64,000 nt of DNA from assembly GCF_004217175.1 (NCBI RefSeq), contig NZ_SHKI01000003.1, forward strand, positions 248,697 to 312,696, in the 5' to 3' direction. Origin of the DNA: Leucobacter luti. Lineage in GTDB: Bacteria; Actinomycetota; Actinomycetes; Actinomycetales; Microbacteriaceae. The translations under genes and the position numbers were made by a program. The notes beneath the pieces were generated by a model. The model did not search any database. It was not told where the DNA came from and saw nothing but the letters and a program-made list of their open reading frames with translations. This document shows, piece after piece, positions 8,839 to 17,273 of this stretch (its first letter is position 1; every line of letters begins with the position of its first letter).

Positions 8839-9531
8839 CTAGGCGGGCAGGATGAGTTCGGGCCCGTCCCCACGGAGCGGCTTCACCGCATACTCTCGCA
8901 GCTGCTCGCTGATCGGGAGAGACGCGTCAGAAACAGCACCCATCAGCAGTTGGTCACCAACCGTGTCCGGGTCCAGCCAGTCTCCAAGGAGCTCATCCGA
9001 CATGAACACGGGCATACGATCATGCAAGGGCTCCATCACCCCGGCTGACGCGCGAGTGAGGATTGTTGCAGTGAGGTGCCAGCCCTCATCGTCGCCGGCG
9101 TCGGGCTCGTGCCACCAGGAGTAGAGGCCCGCCATCGGGATAATCGGGGCTGGACCAAAGATCGCGTGCGGGGTGCGCTGCGTTTTCGGGCCAGTCCATT
9201 CGTAGAACCCCGTGACAGGGATGATGCAGCGGCGGTTCTTCACCGACGCTTTGAAGCTCGCTTTCTCGGCGGCCGTTTCTGAGCGGGCGTTGAACGTCGG
9301 GAACTTCGTTTTCAGTTCTTTCGACCAGATAGGAACGAGCGACCAGTATGCGTACTCGAAGCGGTGCGTCCCGTTCTTGTGGTCAGTGAACGCTACAGGC
9401 AGAGGTTGGGTGGGTTTCAGGTTCCAAGTCGCCTGATACCCCTCGGGGCGTTGCTCGAGCCAGCTGGCAAGCTCCGTCCCCTTGGCAACGTCCATGTTTT
9501 CGTCGTAGTCAACGATGACTCTCCCGCACAT
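8839..9531 (-). CDS. SRAP (HMCES/YedK) DNA-abasic-site shielding protein
   Basis: The 230-residue protein has the SRAP signature: the initiator Met is followed by Cys2 (MCGR), with Asn81 (FNARSET), Glu111 (GFYEW) and His170 (LHDRMP) at the positions of the family's active-site residues. Family members form a covalent thiazolidine link with abasic sites in single-stranded DNA via Cys2, protecting forks. Free Cys2 requires removal of Met1. The gene stands alone at the prophage left end. Its -10 box TACTCT lies 6 nt before the ATG, so it is probably leaderless and expressed in the lysogen. Confidence 0.9.
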   Translation of the reverse strand: MCGRVIVDYDENMDVAKGTELASWLEQRPEGYQATWNLKPTQPLPVAFTDHKNGTHRFEYAYWSLVPIWSKELKTKFPTFNARSETAAEKASFKASVKNRRCIIPVTGFYEWTGPKTQRTPHAIFGPAPIIPMAGLYSWWHEPDAGDDEGWHLTATILTRASAGVMEPLHDRMPVFMSDELLGDWLDPDTVGDQLLMGAVSDASLPISEQLREYAVKPLRGDGPELILPA

Positions 9532-9537
9532 GCGTTC

Positions 9538-9543
9538 AGAGTA
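9538..9543 (-). promoter_or_regulatory. Leaderless -10 box of the SRAP gene
   Basis: TACTCT on the minus strand ends 6 nt before the ATG at 9531; no ribosome-binding site is present. Confidence 0.45.
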
Positions 9544-9657
9544 CGCGCATCCTTCAACGACGAACAGTCACCGCATCGCCCAGAGTTACGCCAGACGGGC
9601 AGCGAAAGGTGTTGCTTTCCGCGCGGGCGTGGACCCGCGCCGACGCGATTCGAACGG

Positions 9658-9864
9658 TTATACGTTCCCAGCCTCGCCAGTGAGCCGCTCACGCAAGACC
9701 GATGCGCGCAGGATATCTCCCTCGGAAAAGCGAACTGCCGCCTCATCGCCGGCGTCTTGTGCTTCCTTGATTCGAGCAAACGCATCAGCAATCTCAGTGT
9801 CGAGTCCACCCGTCACGATGTCCTGAATGAACAGCGGGAGCCGCAAGAATCTCTGATCAGCCAT
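9658..9864 (-). CDS. Small hypothetical protein (68 aa)
   Basis: The product begins MADQRFLRLPLFIQDIVTGG and continues as a helical, charged domain rich in Ala, Glu and Arg. I recognise no family. A TACCTT box lies 6 nt before the ATG, giving a second probable leaderless gene next to the SRAP gene and on the same strand. Confidence 0.55.
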   Translation of the reverse strand: MADQRFLRLPLFIQDIVTGGLDTEIADAFARIKEAQDAGDEAAVRFSEGDILRASVLRERLTGEAGNV

Positions 9865-9870
9865 TACTCA

Positions 9871-9876
9871 AAGGTA
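9871..9876 (-). promoter_or_regulatory. Leaderless -10 box
   Basis: TACCTT on the minus strand stands 6 nt before the start codon at 9864, with no ribosome-binding site between. Confidence 0.4.
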
Positions 9877-9968
9877 ATACATAGATACCGGGGCTTGCCA
9901 GCCCCTTTTGCAGCACACGGGGGAAGAATGGTGCCTGGCGAAAGCGGCAAGATAAGGACAGGACCAGC

Positions 9969-10187
9969 GTGGCAATCAGGGCAAGTGAAGAGTTCGGGGA
10001 ACAACACTCCCGCTTCGACGCGTCCGCCGCAGAAGACACACTCCGCGAGCTCGAAGAACAATACGCCGCCGGCCAGATCGAACGCCACGCCTACTTCGAG
10101 AAGAAACAGTCACTCGTGCGACTCTTCCTCAAAGCCACCACGAACCCCACGCGCCGACACCGGGAAGAGAACTACGACGGCCTCTAA
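9969..10187 (+). CDS. SHOCT-like domain protein (72 aa)
   Basis: The C-terminal half (LRELEEQYAAGQIERHAYFEKKQSLVRLFL) matches the short helical SHOCT pattern: a leucine helix, a Gly-x-Ile turn, an E/F-containing helix and a Lys. These domains are often attached to membrane or oligomerising proteins; this one stands alone. GTG is the start, with AAGGACAGG about 8 nt before it. A strong terminator follows at 10199-10234. Function unknown. Confidence 0.6.
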   Translation: MAIRASEEFGEQHSRFDASAAEDTLRELEEQYAAGQIERHAYFEKKQSLVRLFLKATTNPTRRHREENYDGL

Positions 10188-10198
10188 ACGCAAAAGAG

Positions 10199-10234
10199 GC
10201 CCCCTGTAGTGTCCCGGAGGACACCACAGGGGGC
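10199..10234. terminator. Hairpin after the SHOCT gene
   Basis: A 15-bp stem with one mismatch (10199-10214 with 10219-10234) closes a 4-nt loop just past the stop codon at 10187. Confidence 0.75.
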
Positions 10235-10596
10235 AATGAGTACCGCGACTACTTGGTGCGCCAGCCGGCCTAGCTCTTTTCTAGTTCTCAACAAACTCGA
10301 TACTCCGCTCGTTGCCTGCACGCAACAACCACTAATCCCGAGGCCCACTGCGTATCCTCTCGGCGAAGCGACATACATACATCTCGCTACCTGGCCCGAG
10401 GCTGTTCTTGTGCGCTCTCCGCCGAAGTCGCAAAGGCAGCAAGGAGCCAGCATGTGCGACAGTCGGTGGCCCAGCCTCTGCTTTCATCGGCAACATGAAC
10501 CAAGGACCACCTTTTCTGCGCAGCAAGCACTCAACGCGCCCCTCATTGGTACGCTCGGCAACAAGGGTGGGGGCCATACAGATCTGGAGATAGTGC
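10235..10596. other. 362-bp upstream region of the secreted-protein gene
   Basis: I find no gene here. It probably holds the promoter of the exported protein; a TACAGA-type box at about 10579-10584 is close to the gene, but the assignment is weak. Confidence 0.35.
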
Positions 10597-11307
10597 ATGA
10601 AAACAACGAAGCCCCTGATCGCGACGATGCTTGCGGGCGCTCTTCTCGCGACTGCCACGCCTGCGATCGCGTCCGTGCCAGACCAATCCGACACCGCTCA
10701 ATCAATTGAGCTTTCGTCAGGCCAGGCGCAAGAACTACAGGAAGAAATGCAGTCAAATGGGGTACTCCCATCTGACCAGGGCCCCCTTCTTGAGGGACTT
10801 GAGGCGGGGGTGCTCCCTGAAGCGGATAGGCCCGGTGAAGTAGAGCCGGTCTCAGTAGAGGAGATCGTGGATGGAGACTCCACAGAGGTCCGATCGACCT
10901 ACTCTGATGGCTCGATAGGCATTCTCACGGTAAGTGGTGGAGAACACACTACGGACACGGCGTCGGGAGTGATCCAAACAAGGGCCGCTGCCCCGATCAC
11001 GTATGTCAAGGGAGCCAGGATTGCATACGACGGCATTAGCTTTGCCTACTCGTTCAAAGCCAACTACCACTACCGAAAGACAACTCGCATCACAAAGGTC
11101 AGCCAAGCCGTTGTGCACCGTGCGATCGGGCACAGCATTTCTGGAAAGTCCTTGCGGGTAATCACGGAGAAATCTACCTCGAAGTCAAACCCGGCAATGG
11201 CGCAGTTCAGTTTCGACATGACTGCTTTCAACGTTCTCTGGTCTCGAACCGTTACCCTCACACTCAAAGGCCATGGGTCCTGGTCCAACGTTTCAACAAA
11301 TCTGTAA
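10597..11307 (+). CDS. Secreted protein of unknown function (236 aa)
   Basis: The N-terminus is a classical Sec signal peptide (KTTK, a hydrophobic core MLAGALLATATPAIA, cleavage near residue 26). The mature part starts with an acidic Gln/Glu-rich linker (about 27-90), then a small domain ending in beta-type segments. GGAG precedes the ATG at a suitable distance. A 37-residue membrane protein follows after 30 bp, so the pair may work together at the membrane. Its position outside the lytic genes and its export suggest lysogenic conversion, for example surface change or superinfection exclusion; that is inference. Confidence 0.7.
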   Translation: MKTTKPLIATMLAGALLATATPAIASVPDQSDTAQSIELSSGQAQELQEEMQSNGVLPSDQGPLLEGLEAGVLPEADRPGEVEPVSVEEIVDGDSTEVRSTYSDGSIGILTVSGGEHTTDTASGVIQTRAAAPITYVKGARIAYDGISFAYSFKANYHYRKTTRITKVSQAVVHRAIGHSISGKSLRVITEKSTSKSNPAMAQFSFDMTAFNVLWSRTVTLTLKGHGSWSNVSTNL

Positions 11308-11337
11308 CTCCAAGACGATAGAGAAAGGTTGCATGAA

Positions 11338-11451
11338 ATGACATTCGCTTTCTACGACGTCCTTTGGACAGCGGTTTTGGTTCTGCTCGTCGCGGGCGCC
11401 GCCTGGCTGGTCATACGAACGATTCGCAAACGGTCAAAACGAGACCGCTAG
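11338..11451 (+). CDS. Tiny single-pass membrane protein (37 aa)
   Basis: The peptide is MTFAFYDVLW, then a hydrophobic helix (TAVLVLLVAGAAWLVI), then a basic tail (RTIRKRSKRDR), which predicts one transmembrane segment with a cytoplasmic C-terminus. GAGAAAGG precedes the ATG by about 9 nt. It directly follows the secreted protein gene and ends before a terminator. Confidence 0.6.
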   Translation: MTFAFYDVLWTAVLVLLVAGAAWLVIRTIRKRSKRDR

Positions 11452-11487
11452 CACTAACCCAGCAGGCTCGAGCCGGCAAGCACCAAA

Positions 11488-11528
11488 GCGCCCCCTCACC
11501 TACCCAAGAAGGGCGAGTGAGGGGGCGC
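11488..11528. terminator. Bidirectional hairpin between convergent units
   Basis: The 11-bp stem GCGCCCCCTCA/TGAGGGGGCGC (11488-11498 with 11518-11528) separates the plus-strand secreted-protein operon from the minus-strand lysis cassette. Confidence 0.7.
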
Positions 11529-11532
11529 CAGC

Positions 11533-11796
11533 TTACTCTCCGTGGCGCGGCTCGTACGTCGGGTTCGTGGGATAGCCGAGCAGCCACCCAAACCACGCCC
11601 AACGCTGCGACAGGGCACGCACGAGCGCGTAGTACGAGGCCGTGAAGATCGTCGCGAACAGCAGCGTTACGGACTCCGCCGTTGCCGCGTCAAGCTGCAG
11701 GCCAGCCTGCGCGAGATAGGACAGCACCAGACCGACAACGGCCGGCACGACCGTCCGTACGAGCGCCTTCAGTACATCGCCAACAGTTTCAGTCAT
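11533..11796 (-). CDS. Putative holin
   Basis: The 87-residue protein has two hydrophobic segments (VVPAVVGLVLSYLAQAGL and VTLLFATIFTASYYALV) separated by a short acidic turn, and a polar C-terminal tail. Size, membrane topology and position directly after the CHAP endolysin and a coiled-coil membrane protein fit an actinophage holin, which makes the membrane pore at lysis. It overlaps the previous gene by 1 nt. It is the last gene of the late operon, followed by a terminator. Confidence 0.7.
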   Translation of the reverse strand: MTETVGDVLKALVRTVVPAVVGLVLSYLAQAGLQLDAATAESVTLLFATIFTASYYALVRALSQRWAWFGWLLGYPTNPTYEPRHGE

Positions 11797-12188
11797 CAGT
11801 TCTCCTTCGGTGGTTGCAGCGTGTTCTCGATGTCTTCGACGCGCTCGTTCAGGGCCGCGTCTCCGGTCTCCATCAGCGTTTGTAGAGCGTCGACCTTGTT
11901 CTCAATCCGCACCGTCGCATCTTTGATCGACGTGCCCGAGTTGAAATGGGTTTCGTGGTGGATGTCTTTCACCTGCGACTCGATACGCACCACCTTCTGT
12001 TCGATGTCGGAGATCGTGCTGAGTTTTGCGGGTAGGTCAGCGAGCGCGTTCACCGTGGCGACAAAGCGGTTCAGCCACGGCCACATCTTCACTCCGAAGA
12101 ACGCGAGCGCGATGACCGCGAGCGCCCAGAATCCGAGCTGCACGGCGCTCAGGTCTCCAAGGAGCACCCGCAGTTGGTCCTCGCTCAC
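11796..12188 (-). CDS. Membrane-anchored coiled-coil lysis-cassette protein (DUF2746-like)
   Basis: The 130-residue protein has one N-terminal transmembrane helix (about residues 18-38, FWALAVIALAFFGVKMW) and a long heptad-type segment (ADLPAKLSTISDIEQKVVRIESQV). This pattern is typical of the DUF2746-type genes that sit between endolysin and holin in actinophages; a second-holin or lysis-regulator role is plausible. It overlaps the endolysin stop by 4 nt and the holin start by 1 nt, so translation is coupled. Confidence 0.6.
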   Translation of the reverse strand: MSEDQLRVLLGDLSAVQLGFWALAVIALAFFGVKMWPWLNRFVATVNALADLPAKLSTISDIEQKVVRIESQVKDIHHETHFNSGTSIKDATVRIENKVDALQTLMETGDAALNERVEDIENTLQPPKEN

Positions 12189-13069
12189 TTTTCCCAGTAA
12201 TCAGTGACGGTGCGGATCGCACTGACCTTCACTGGCTTCGCCCCCACGGGCCGCACCTGCACCCGCAACCGCGTCTCCGTGTTCGCACCCTTCGCGGAGA
12301 GGTCGACCGGCCACGCGTGCACGCCCTTGCGGTCATAGCGGGCGATCACCGACCCTGACGACTTCGCAACGCGCTCCGTCTTCGTGTTGACGGTGTCATA
12401 CACGAACCGGGCCTCGAACTCCCCATCCGTGTGGATGATCGCGTTCGTCGTCCCGACACGACGCTTCGCACCCGGGTGGAGGATCGTGACGTGCCGCTTC
12501 TCGTTGATGTGCAGCGTCGTCCACTTACCCGGCGCGCACACCTGCCCACCGTTGTATTCCTTTGTGCTGTGCCGTTCCGGCATGGGGTCCTCCAAGATGA
12601 TCGGTGCGGGCGGTGCCGGCACGATGATGTTCGGTATCGAGACAGGCGCGCACACGCGCACCCCGTTGAGGTCTTCCGACCAGAACCGGAAGACAGAGTT
12701 GAACGCCCGCTCAACCTCTTCGATCGTGCGGAACCACTCCCCACCGATGCCCTCACTCGGGGACGAATAGAACCCGCGCTGCCCGATCCCGAAAGCGTCG
12801 GGAGTCGTGACGACGACGTGCCCGTAATCCTCATACGTGTACCGCTGCTCGATGTAGTTCCAGTACGTTCCCCAGTGGGAGAACCACACCACCGCGAGCG
12901 CGTCCGTAGGAAAGTTCCGGTCATAGTGCCGATACTGGGTTTGGTTCGCCGCCGACGTCGCCGAGTGCGGGCCACCCCCAGCACCCACAACCTTCTGCGC
13001 CTGAATCAAGCAACCACCGGCCGCTGACTTCGCCTCAAAGTTCGGGCTGATGAGTGTTCTGTAGGCCAT
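12185..13069 (-). CDS. CHAP-domain endolysin (late cassette)
   Basis: The N-terminal 140 residues look like a CHAP/NlpC-P60 cysteine amidase: Cys20 in GGCLIQAQ, the aromatic core AVVWFSHWGTYW and His84 in DYGHVVV. A Pro-rich linker (about 145-165) leads to a beta-rich C-terminal domain (about 170-294), probably for wall binding, ending in LRVQVRPVGAKPVKV...DYW. It would cut peptidoglycan cross-links or amide bonds once the holin opens the membrane. It is followed directly by the two membrane lysis genes. A second CHAP protein occurs at 37278-38141. Confidence 0.75.
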   Translation of the reverse strand: MAYRTLISPNFEAKSAAGGCLIQAQKVVGAGGGPHSATSAANQTQYRHYDRNFPTDALAVVWFSHWGTYWNYIEQRYTYEDYGHVVVTTPDAFGIGQRGFYSSPSEGIGGEWFRTIEEVERAFNSVFRFWSEDLNGVRVCAPVSIPNIIVPAPPAPIILEDPMPERHSTKEYNGGQVCAPGKWTTLHINEKRHVTILHPGAKRRVGTTNAIIHTDGEFEARFVYDTVNTKTERVAKSSGSVIARYDRKGVHAWPVDLSAKGANTETRLRVQVRPVGAKPVKVSAIRTVTDYWEK

Positions 13070-13088
13070 GAGAGCTCCTGAAATAGGA

Positions 13089-13112
13089 GAGCCCCGCGGT
13101 TAGGCGGGGCTC
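13089..13112. terminator. Hairpin between tail and lysis genes
   Basis: The 9-bp stem GAGCCCCGC/GCGGGGCTC encloses the stop codon of the upstream small gene in its loop region. It could limit read-through from the tail genes into the lysis cassette. Confidence 0.5.
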
Positions 13113-13380
13113 GAATCGTCGGGGGCTGGGTTTCTGAGGGCTCGGACCGCGGCGAGGATCATCCCGTCAGTGATGACTCCCGGGTCCGCGCCTGGCTCTT
13201 CGTTGCCAGCCGCGAGCGCGGACGCGTAGGCCGCATCCCACCCGGGCTGCGCGGACAACTGCCACGCCTGAGCTTGCGCCCAGAACTGGGGGTCGGGGCT
13301 TTCTCGGTTGCTGCGCACGCGGTGACGCGGAGCAGGATGTGGGTGTCGCCAGCGAGGCGAGCCTGCGTGAGATATGACAT
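13100..13380 (-). pseudogene. Frameshifted small tail-region protein
   Basis: An upstream frame starts well (AAGGAG before ATG at 13380; MSYLTQARLAGDTHILLRVT) but turns into nonsense after ACAATE near 13300. The expected continuation (PDPQFWAQAQAWQLSAQPGW...) is intact in a different frame down to 13100. Together they give a normal-looking protein of about 92 residues of a type found beside tail genes of actinophages. One nucleotide is missing between roughly 13291 and 13310. No -1 slippery heptamer is visible there, so a mutation or assembly error is more likely than programmed shifting. Confidence 0.65.
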
Positions 13381-13407
13381 GTTTTGCTCCTTCATGAGCC
13401 CACCGGG

Positions 13408-15648
13408 TTACGGGAGTAGATAGGTGACCGATCCATAGGCGTCCACGTTTGACAGCGCTTCCGAGAAGATGACCTGCACAGCACCGCCGGAAACACGCAT
13501 CTGCCCGAAGCGGCTGGTGCCACCCGACTTGTACGCGTTCCCCACACCGAGGGTTCCGGCTGGCGCGTACTCCGACCCGATCGCGGCAACAGTGAGATAC
13601 GTGTTCGCCGCGACTGTGATCGGGAACGCCGACATTTTCACCATGATCGAGTTGCCCTTGCGGACAACTGTCACAGGCGCCCCGATCGAAGACGGGAGCA
13701 TAACGTTGCCCACGGTGTCACCAGGAAACGCCGCCTGCGAACCAAAGGCGAAGCGATCGCCTTGGTGGACGATAGAGCTCAGCACGTTTCCCAACGCGTC
13801 GTATACCGTGATCGCGGTCCCGAACACCTCAAGCCGTTCACCAGATTCAGCTGTAGCCAAGCGTCCAGAGAAATAGTTCTCGGCACCGTTCAGGCGCGCA
13901 GTTCGGGCGCCGAGTGAGTTAAACAGTTCAAGCCCGTCATCTTCAGTGAGACGCCACCCCGCGGTGGGCTCGACCTGAGCGAATACCGCTGTCTTGATCT
14001 CCCATTCCAGCGTGGCCCGTTGCGCGTATGCAGTTGGGATCGAGTCTGTGTAGGAAGCTGGATAGCCCCCATACCCGAGACCGACAAGGGCGCTTGTACC
14101 CACCCACTCGGCGTCCTGCACGCCGGACCTCGTGCGCCTGCTCCACGATGCACTCGTCGTAGTTCGGTTCAGGCCCGTCCCCGCTGCCGTATACGTTGCC
14201 CGTACCCGATACCGAACCTCCCCGGTGTACGAGGCGTTCCACCACGCGTTCAAGCTGCCTGCAGATAGCTGCGCACTACTGATTGGCACCGACACCAGAA
14301 CGGCAAGAGTGTCAGCACGTACGATTTCGACAGATGCGGCAGCAAGGAACGAACGAGAATACTGCCCCGGCACGGTGTACTCGAGCCGAATATTCCACCG
14401 CTCCCCTGCGGCAACCATAACTACCGAAGAGTTTGTCAGGTAGGTAGTTCTCGAAACATCAGCGTTGCGGGCAGGTTCGGTAACCTCCGCGAAGGACGGG
14501 TCAAACCTACCGCCGCTCCCATACGTAAACGTAAGCGCGCTCTGGTTGACGAACTTGTACGGGTTGTTGAACCCGCGCGAGGTCTGCCTCATCCACGCAT
14601 AGTTCGGCATGACCGCCGTACCGGTCTTTCGCACAAACGTGCGGGACCGTAGCTCGGCCACGACCGACCCACGGTTTCTGGTAGTCACGGTCACGCCCGA
14701 CGCATTCGGCATCGTCCATGACTGGTCCCAAGTGATCGTGTCACGTTGCAGAACCGCTGCATCCCCCAGGTGCCCAGACGCGATCCACGCAGTGTCAATC
14801 TGTGACTCGAAAGCTGGGTCTGCGAGCTTGTTTGCGCCGGTCCCCAACCGCGACGACGAGGCAATGGTTGGCGCTTCGATGTACCCGCCGAAGAACTGCC
14901 CATTCCGAATTACCTTCGCATCGAGTGCATCAGTAGACAGGTTGGGAGCCGAAACGATTCCATCCGCGAGCCGGATCGCCCCTTCATCACTCGGCACAAT
15001 GAGTTCGTCAGCGAGGTACTGGGCGTGCACCCAAGCGCCACCGTCCCAAACATTTGCCTCGTAGGGCTTCCCGTTCTCACGTACCCGGACGAGTTCCGCA
15101 CCAACACGGACCCCGTCATCAGGGAGAGTGGGCACGATCTCGCCGCCGTCGATCTGCCGATACCTCGCGTTGCCAAGCGCAGTTTCCGTCGCGTAGGACG
15201 CATCCACAGCTGCCTGCTCCGCGGCTTCTTGCGCCTCGTCCACCGCGCGGTTAACTCCGATGGCGTCCATTGCGGCTTCGTGGGCCACTTCACCAGCATC
15301 AGCGATTTCTTCCCACCGATCCGTGCCCTCCTGGATCGTCTCGTTGACGAGTTCTGACGCATCAATCTGGTCATCGATATCAAGGCTGGGGCCTTCAAGA
15401 TAGATGTCGAGGTTGTCTGCCTGGTCCTGGTCCAGAAGGTCGAGCGCTTCCTGCTGCAGCTCAGACAGTTCCCCAGCTTCGACCCCGCCAACCAGGGCTT
15501 CGTCCATCGGCACCGTGTTGTCGCCCACATCAATCGTGGATCGCACGACCTGCCCTGTGCGGGCCTGCGCAGCCCGCTTACGCGCCTCGGCAGCCCGCGC
15601 TTCAGCGTCACGCCACAGCAACACTTTGCGCTTCAGTGGGATGCTCAT
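13408..15648 (-). CDS. Minor tail protein / tail fibre
   Basis: The start at 15648 is chosen because its ATG overlaps the previous stop codon (ATGA); a longer frame lacks support. The 746-residue protein opens with a helical Ala/Arg-rich part, then a long acidic Asp/Glu/Gln-rich region (about 40-150) and large beta-rich regions with many Tyr, Ser and Gly residues. The last 80 residues (TVRKGNSIMVKMSAFPITV...) resemble a receptor-binding head. As the last big tail gene before lysis, it probably contacts the host surface. Confidence 0.6.
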   Translation of the reverse strand: MSIPLKRKVLLWRDAEARAAEARKRAAQARTGQVVRSTIDVGDNTVPMDEALVGGVEAGELSELQQEALDLLDQDQADNLDIYLEGPSLDIDDQIDASELVNETIQEGTDRWEEIADAGEVAHEAAMDAIGVNRAVDEAQEAAEQAAVDASYATETALGNARYRQIDGGEIVPTLPDDGVRVGAELVRVRENGKPYEANVWDGGAWVHAQYLADELIVPSDEGAIRLADGIVSAPNLSTDALDAKVIRNGQFFGGYIEAPTIASSSRLGTGANKLADPAFESQIDTAWIASGHLGDAAVLQRDTITWDQSWTMPNASGVTVTTRNRGSVVAELRSRTFVRKTGTAVMPNYAWMRQTSRGFNNPYKFVNQSALTFTYGSGGRFDPSFAEVTEPARNADVSRTTYLTNSSVVMVAAGERWNIRLEYTVPGQYSRSFLAAASVEIVRADTLAVLVSVPISSAQLSAGSLNAWWNASYTGEVRYRVRATYTAAGTGLNRTTTSASWSRRTRSGVQDAEWVGTSALVGLGYGGYPASYTDSIPTAYAQRATLEWEIKTAVFAQVEPTAGWRLTEDDGLELFNSLGARTARLNGAENYFSGRLATAESGERLEVFGTAITVYDALGNVLSSIVHQGDRFAFGSQAAFPGDTVGNVMLPSSIGAPVTVVRKGNSIMVKMSAFPITVAANTYLTVAAIGSEYAPAGTLGVGNAYKSGGTSRFGQMRVSGGAVQVIFSEALSNVDAYGSVTYLLP

Positions 15649-17261
15649 ACGTCTCCTAGCTTCAGGTCCGCCTCGTCCAGGCCGATCCACTCGATCTCTT
15701 CGATCCGGCGCCACAAACGAACGCGACCCAGATGCTCAATCTCGGCGTCGATGAGGATCTCGTCTCCCACACCAAACGTGCCCTTCTCAGCGTTCGGGTG
15801 AGAGGCATCCACGCGGATCGCGTCCACGCTGAGGCGCCGCATCCGCCGCCGCAGCTCCGCACGGGCCGCTACCTCCAACGAGGCCTTGCGGGTGATGTGC
15901 TTCATATCGACCGCGACAAGCTTTCGACGGCGCGTGTCCGTCGCCCCCACAGTCACTCTGAGCGCGTCACGCCCCTCACCCGCACCGATCGCGAGGACCG
16001 TGTTCGCGTACTGCGACACATCGGACTCGACCACGACCGGCTCAATGATGTTCGCCTCGCCCACGAACCTGAGATTGGTTTGCCGGCGACCCACGCGCGG
16101 CACCAGGCGGATCTGCTTCAAAACCCTCGTACGGTCAGCGTTCCAGCCAGACCACTCGTACCATTCCCACCCGGCTTCATCGATGGCTTCTTGCATCTCC
16201 TGCGAGCTGTCGGGGGTGTCCCACCACAGAATCTTCCACGCGCCACCGTCTTTCTGAGCCTGCTCCTTCGCAGCGTCGTGCTTGTCTTTGGCAAGATCCA
16301 ACGCTTCTTTCGGCGCTTCCTCAGCCTCTTTCAGCGCCTCGTACTGTGCCCGCAACGGCTCGATCACGACAGCCTTGTTGGCTAGGACTACCTTGATCTG
16401 CGCGTTCTTCGTATCGACAGGAGCTTTTGCAGCCTCCCGAACCGGGTTCAGCGCTTTCACCACTTCAGCTTGCGCGTCGATCGGTTCCTTCATCGCGTCC
16501 ACCGCAGCCTTCGCAGCAGCGATCTGCGCGTCAGGGGCTTTCGCTTTCACGAGCGCGTTGTACGCGTCCCGCTTCAACGCCCGCTCCTTGTTCAGCGCCG
16601 TATACGCATCTCGAGCGGGCTTCTGCTGCTTCACGACCGCCGCGTACGCGTCCCGCAACGGCTTCGCTTCATCGTTCAAACGTTTGATCTGAGCGTCGTA
16701 CGGAGCGGACCGTTTCTTAAGCTCCGCATACTTCGCTTTGCGCTTATCCGCCGCAACCTTGTGAACCTGCTTCGCGGTCTCCCACACCAGCTTCGCGGCC
16801 GCAGCTTTCTCATCAGAGTCAGTGCCCCGCACCACACCCGTCATGCCCTCAACGGTCACCCCGAAGCGTGATGAGGTGAAGCGCTGCAGGCTCCCCCAGA
16901 GCTCCCGCACCACAGAAGCCATATCGACCTTCACACCGCGGTACTCCCCCTCGTAGGGGTGCCCCGAGAGAGGCGAAGAAAACCCCGCCCCCTCGATCTT
17001 CCAATCAAACCCATCCACTTCCGAACGCGTCACCACCCACGTTCCACGGATCACCCCGTCAGCTTCCTCATGGATGAACGTCGCGTACGGGTCGATCAGC
17101 TGATCCGTCCCAGCAAAGCGGTATGCGTCCGCCACCGGGACGACGGTGCCCGAGAACCTGCCCGCCCCGCACAATGCCTGCCCTGCCCCAGAAACACTGA
17201 TGGGAAGCTCCAACTCGAGGAACTTCCCATCAGAAATGCGCTCAACAATGTAGCGAAGCAT
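15645..17261 (-). CDS. Tail-tip hub (Tal-like) protein with a long coiled-coil insertion
   Basis: The N-terminal part (about 1-150) and C-terminal part (about 370-538, with repeated beta hairpins and FGVGDEILIDAEIEHLGRVR) look like a phage tail-tip hub that sits below the tape measure. Between them, roughly residues 155-355 form a very Ala/Lys/Glu-rich stretch with near-repeats such as KPARDAYTALNKERALKRDA, strongly coiled-coil or helical-bundle in character. Order after the Dit-like gene supports the hub assignment. It overlaps the next gene by 4 nt. Confidence 0.6.
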   Translation of the reverse strand: MLRYIVERISDGKFLELELPISVSGAGQALCGAGRFSGTVVPVADAYRFAGTDQLIDPYATFIHEEADGVIRGTWVVTRSEVDGFDWKIEGAGFSSPLSGHPYEGEYRGVKVDMASVVRELWGSLQRFTSSRFGVTVEGMTGVVRGTDSDEKAAAAKLVWETAKQVHKVAADKRKAKYAELKKRSAPYDAQIKRLNDEAKPLRDAYAAVVKQQKPARDAYTALNKERALKRDAYNALVKAKAPDAQIAAAKAAVDAMKEPIDAQAEVVKALNPVREAAKAPVDTKNAQIKVVLANKAVVIEPLRAQYEALKEAEEAPKEALDLAKDKHDAAKEQAQKDGGAWKILWWDTPDSSQEMQEAIDEAGWEWYEWSGWNADRTRVLKQIRLVPRVGRRQTNLRFVGEANIIEPVVVESDVSQYANTVLAIGAGEGRDALRVTVGATDTRRRKLVAVDMKHITRKASLEVAARAELRRRMRRLSVDAIRVDASHPNAEKGTFGVGDEILIDAEIEHLGRVRLWRRIEEIEWIGLDEADLKLGDV

Positions 17262-17273
17262 CTCACCCCCTTA

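Noticed and set aside
10332..10694. Minus-strand frame overlapping the secreted-protein start
   Set aside because: It opposes a gene with a clear signal peptide and lacks its own start signal.
13291..13310. Programmed -1 frameshift in the small tail-region gene
   Set aside because: No X XXY YYZ heptamer is in register; a deletion or sequencing error is simpler.
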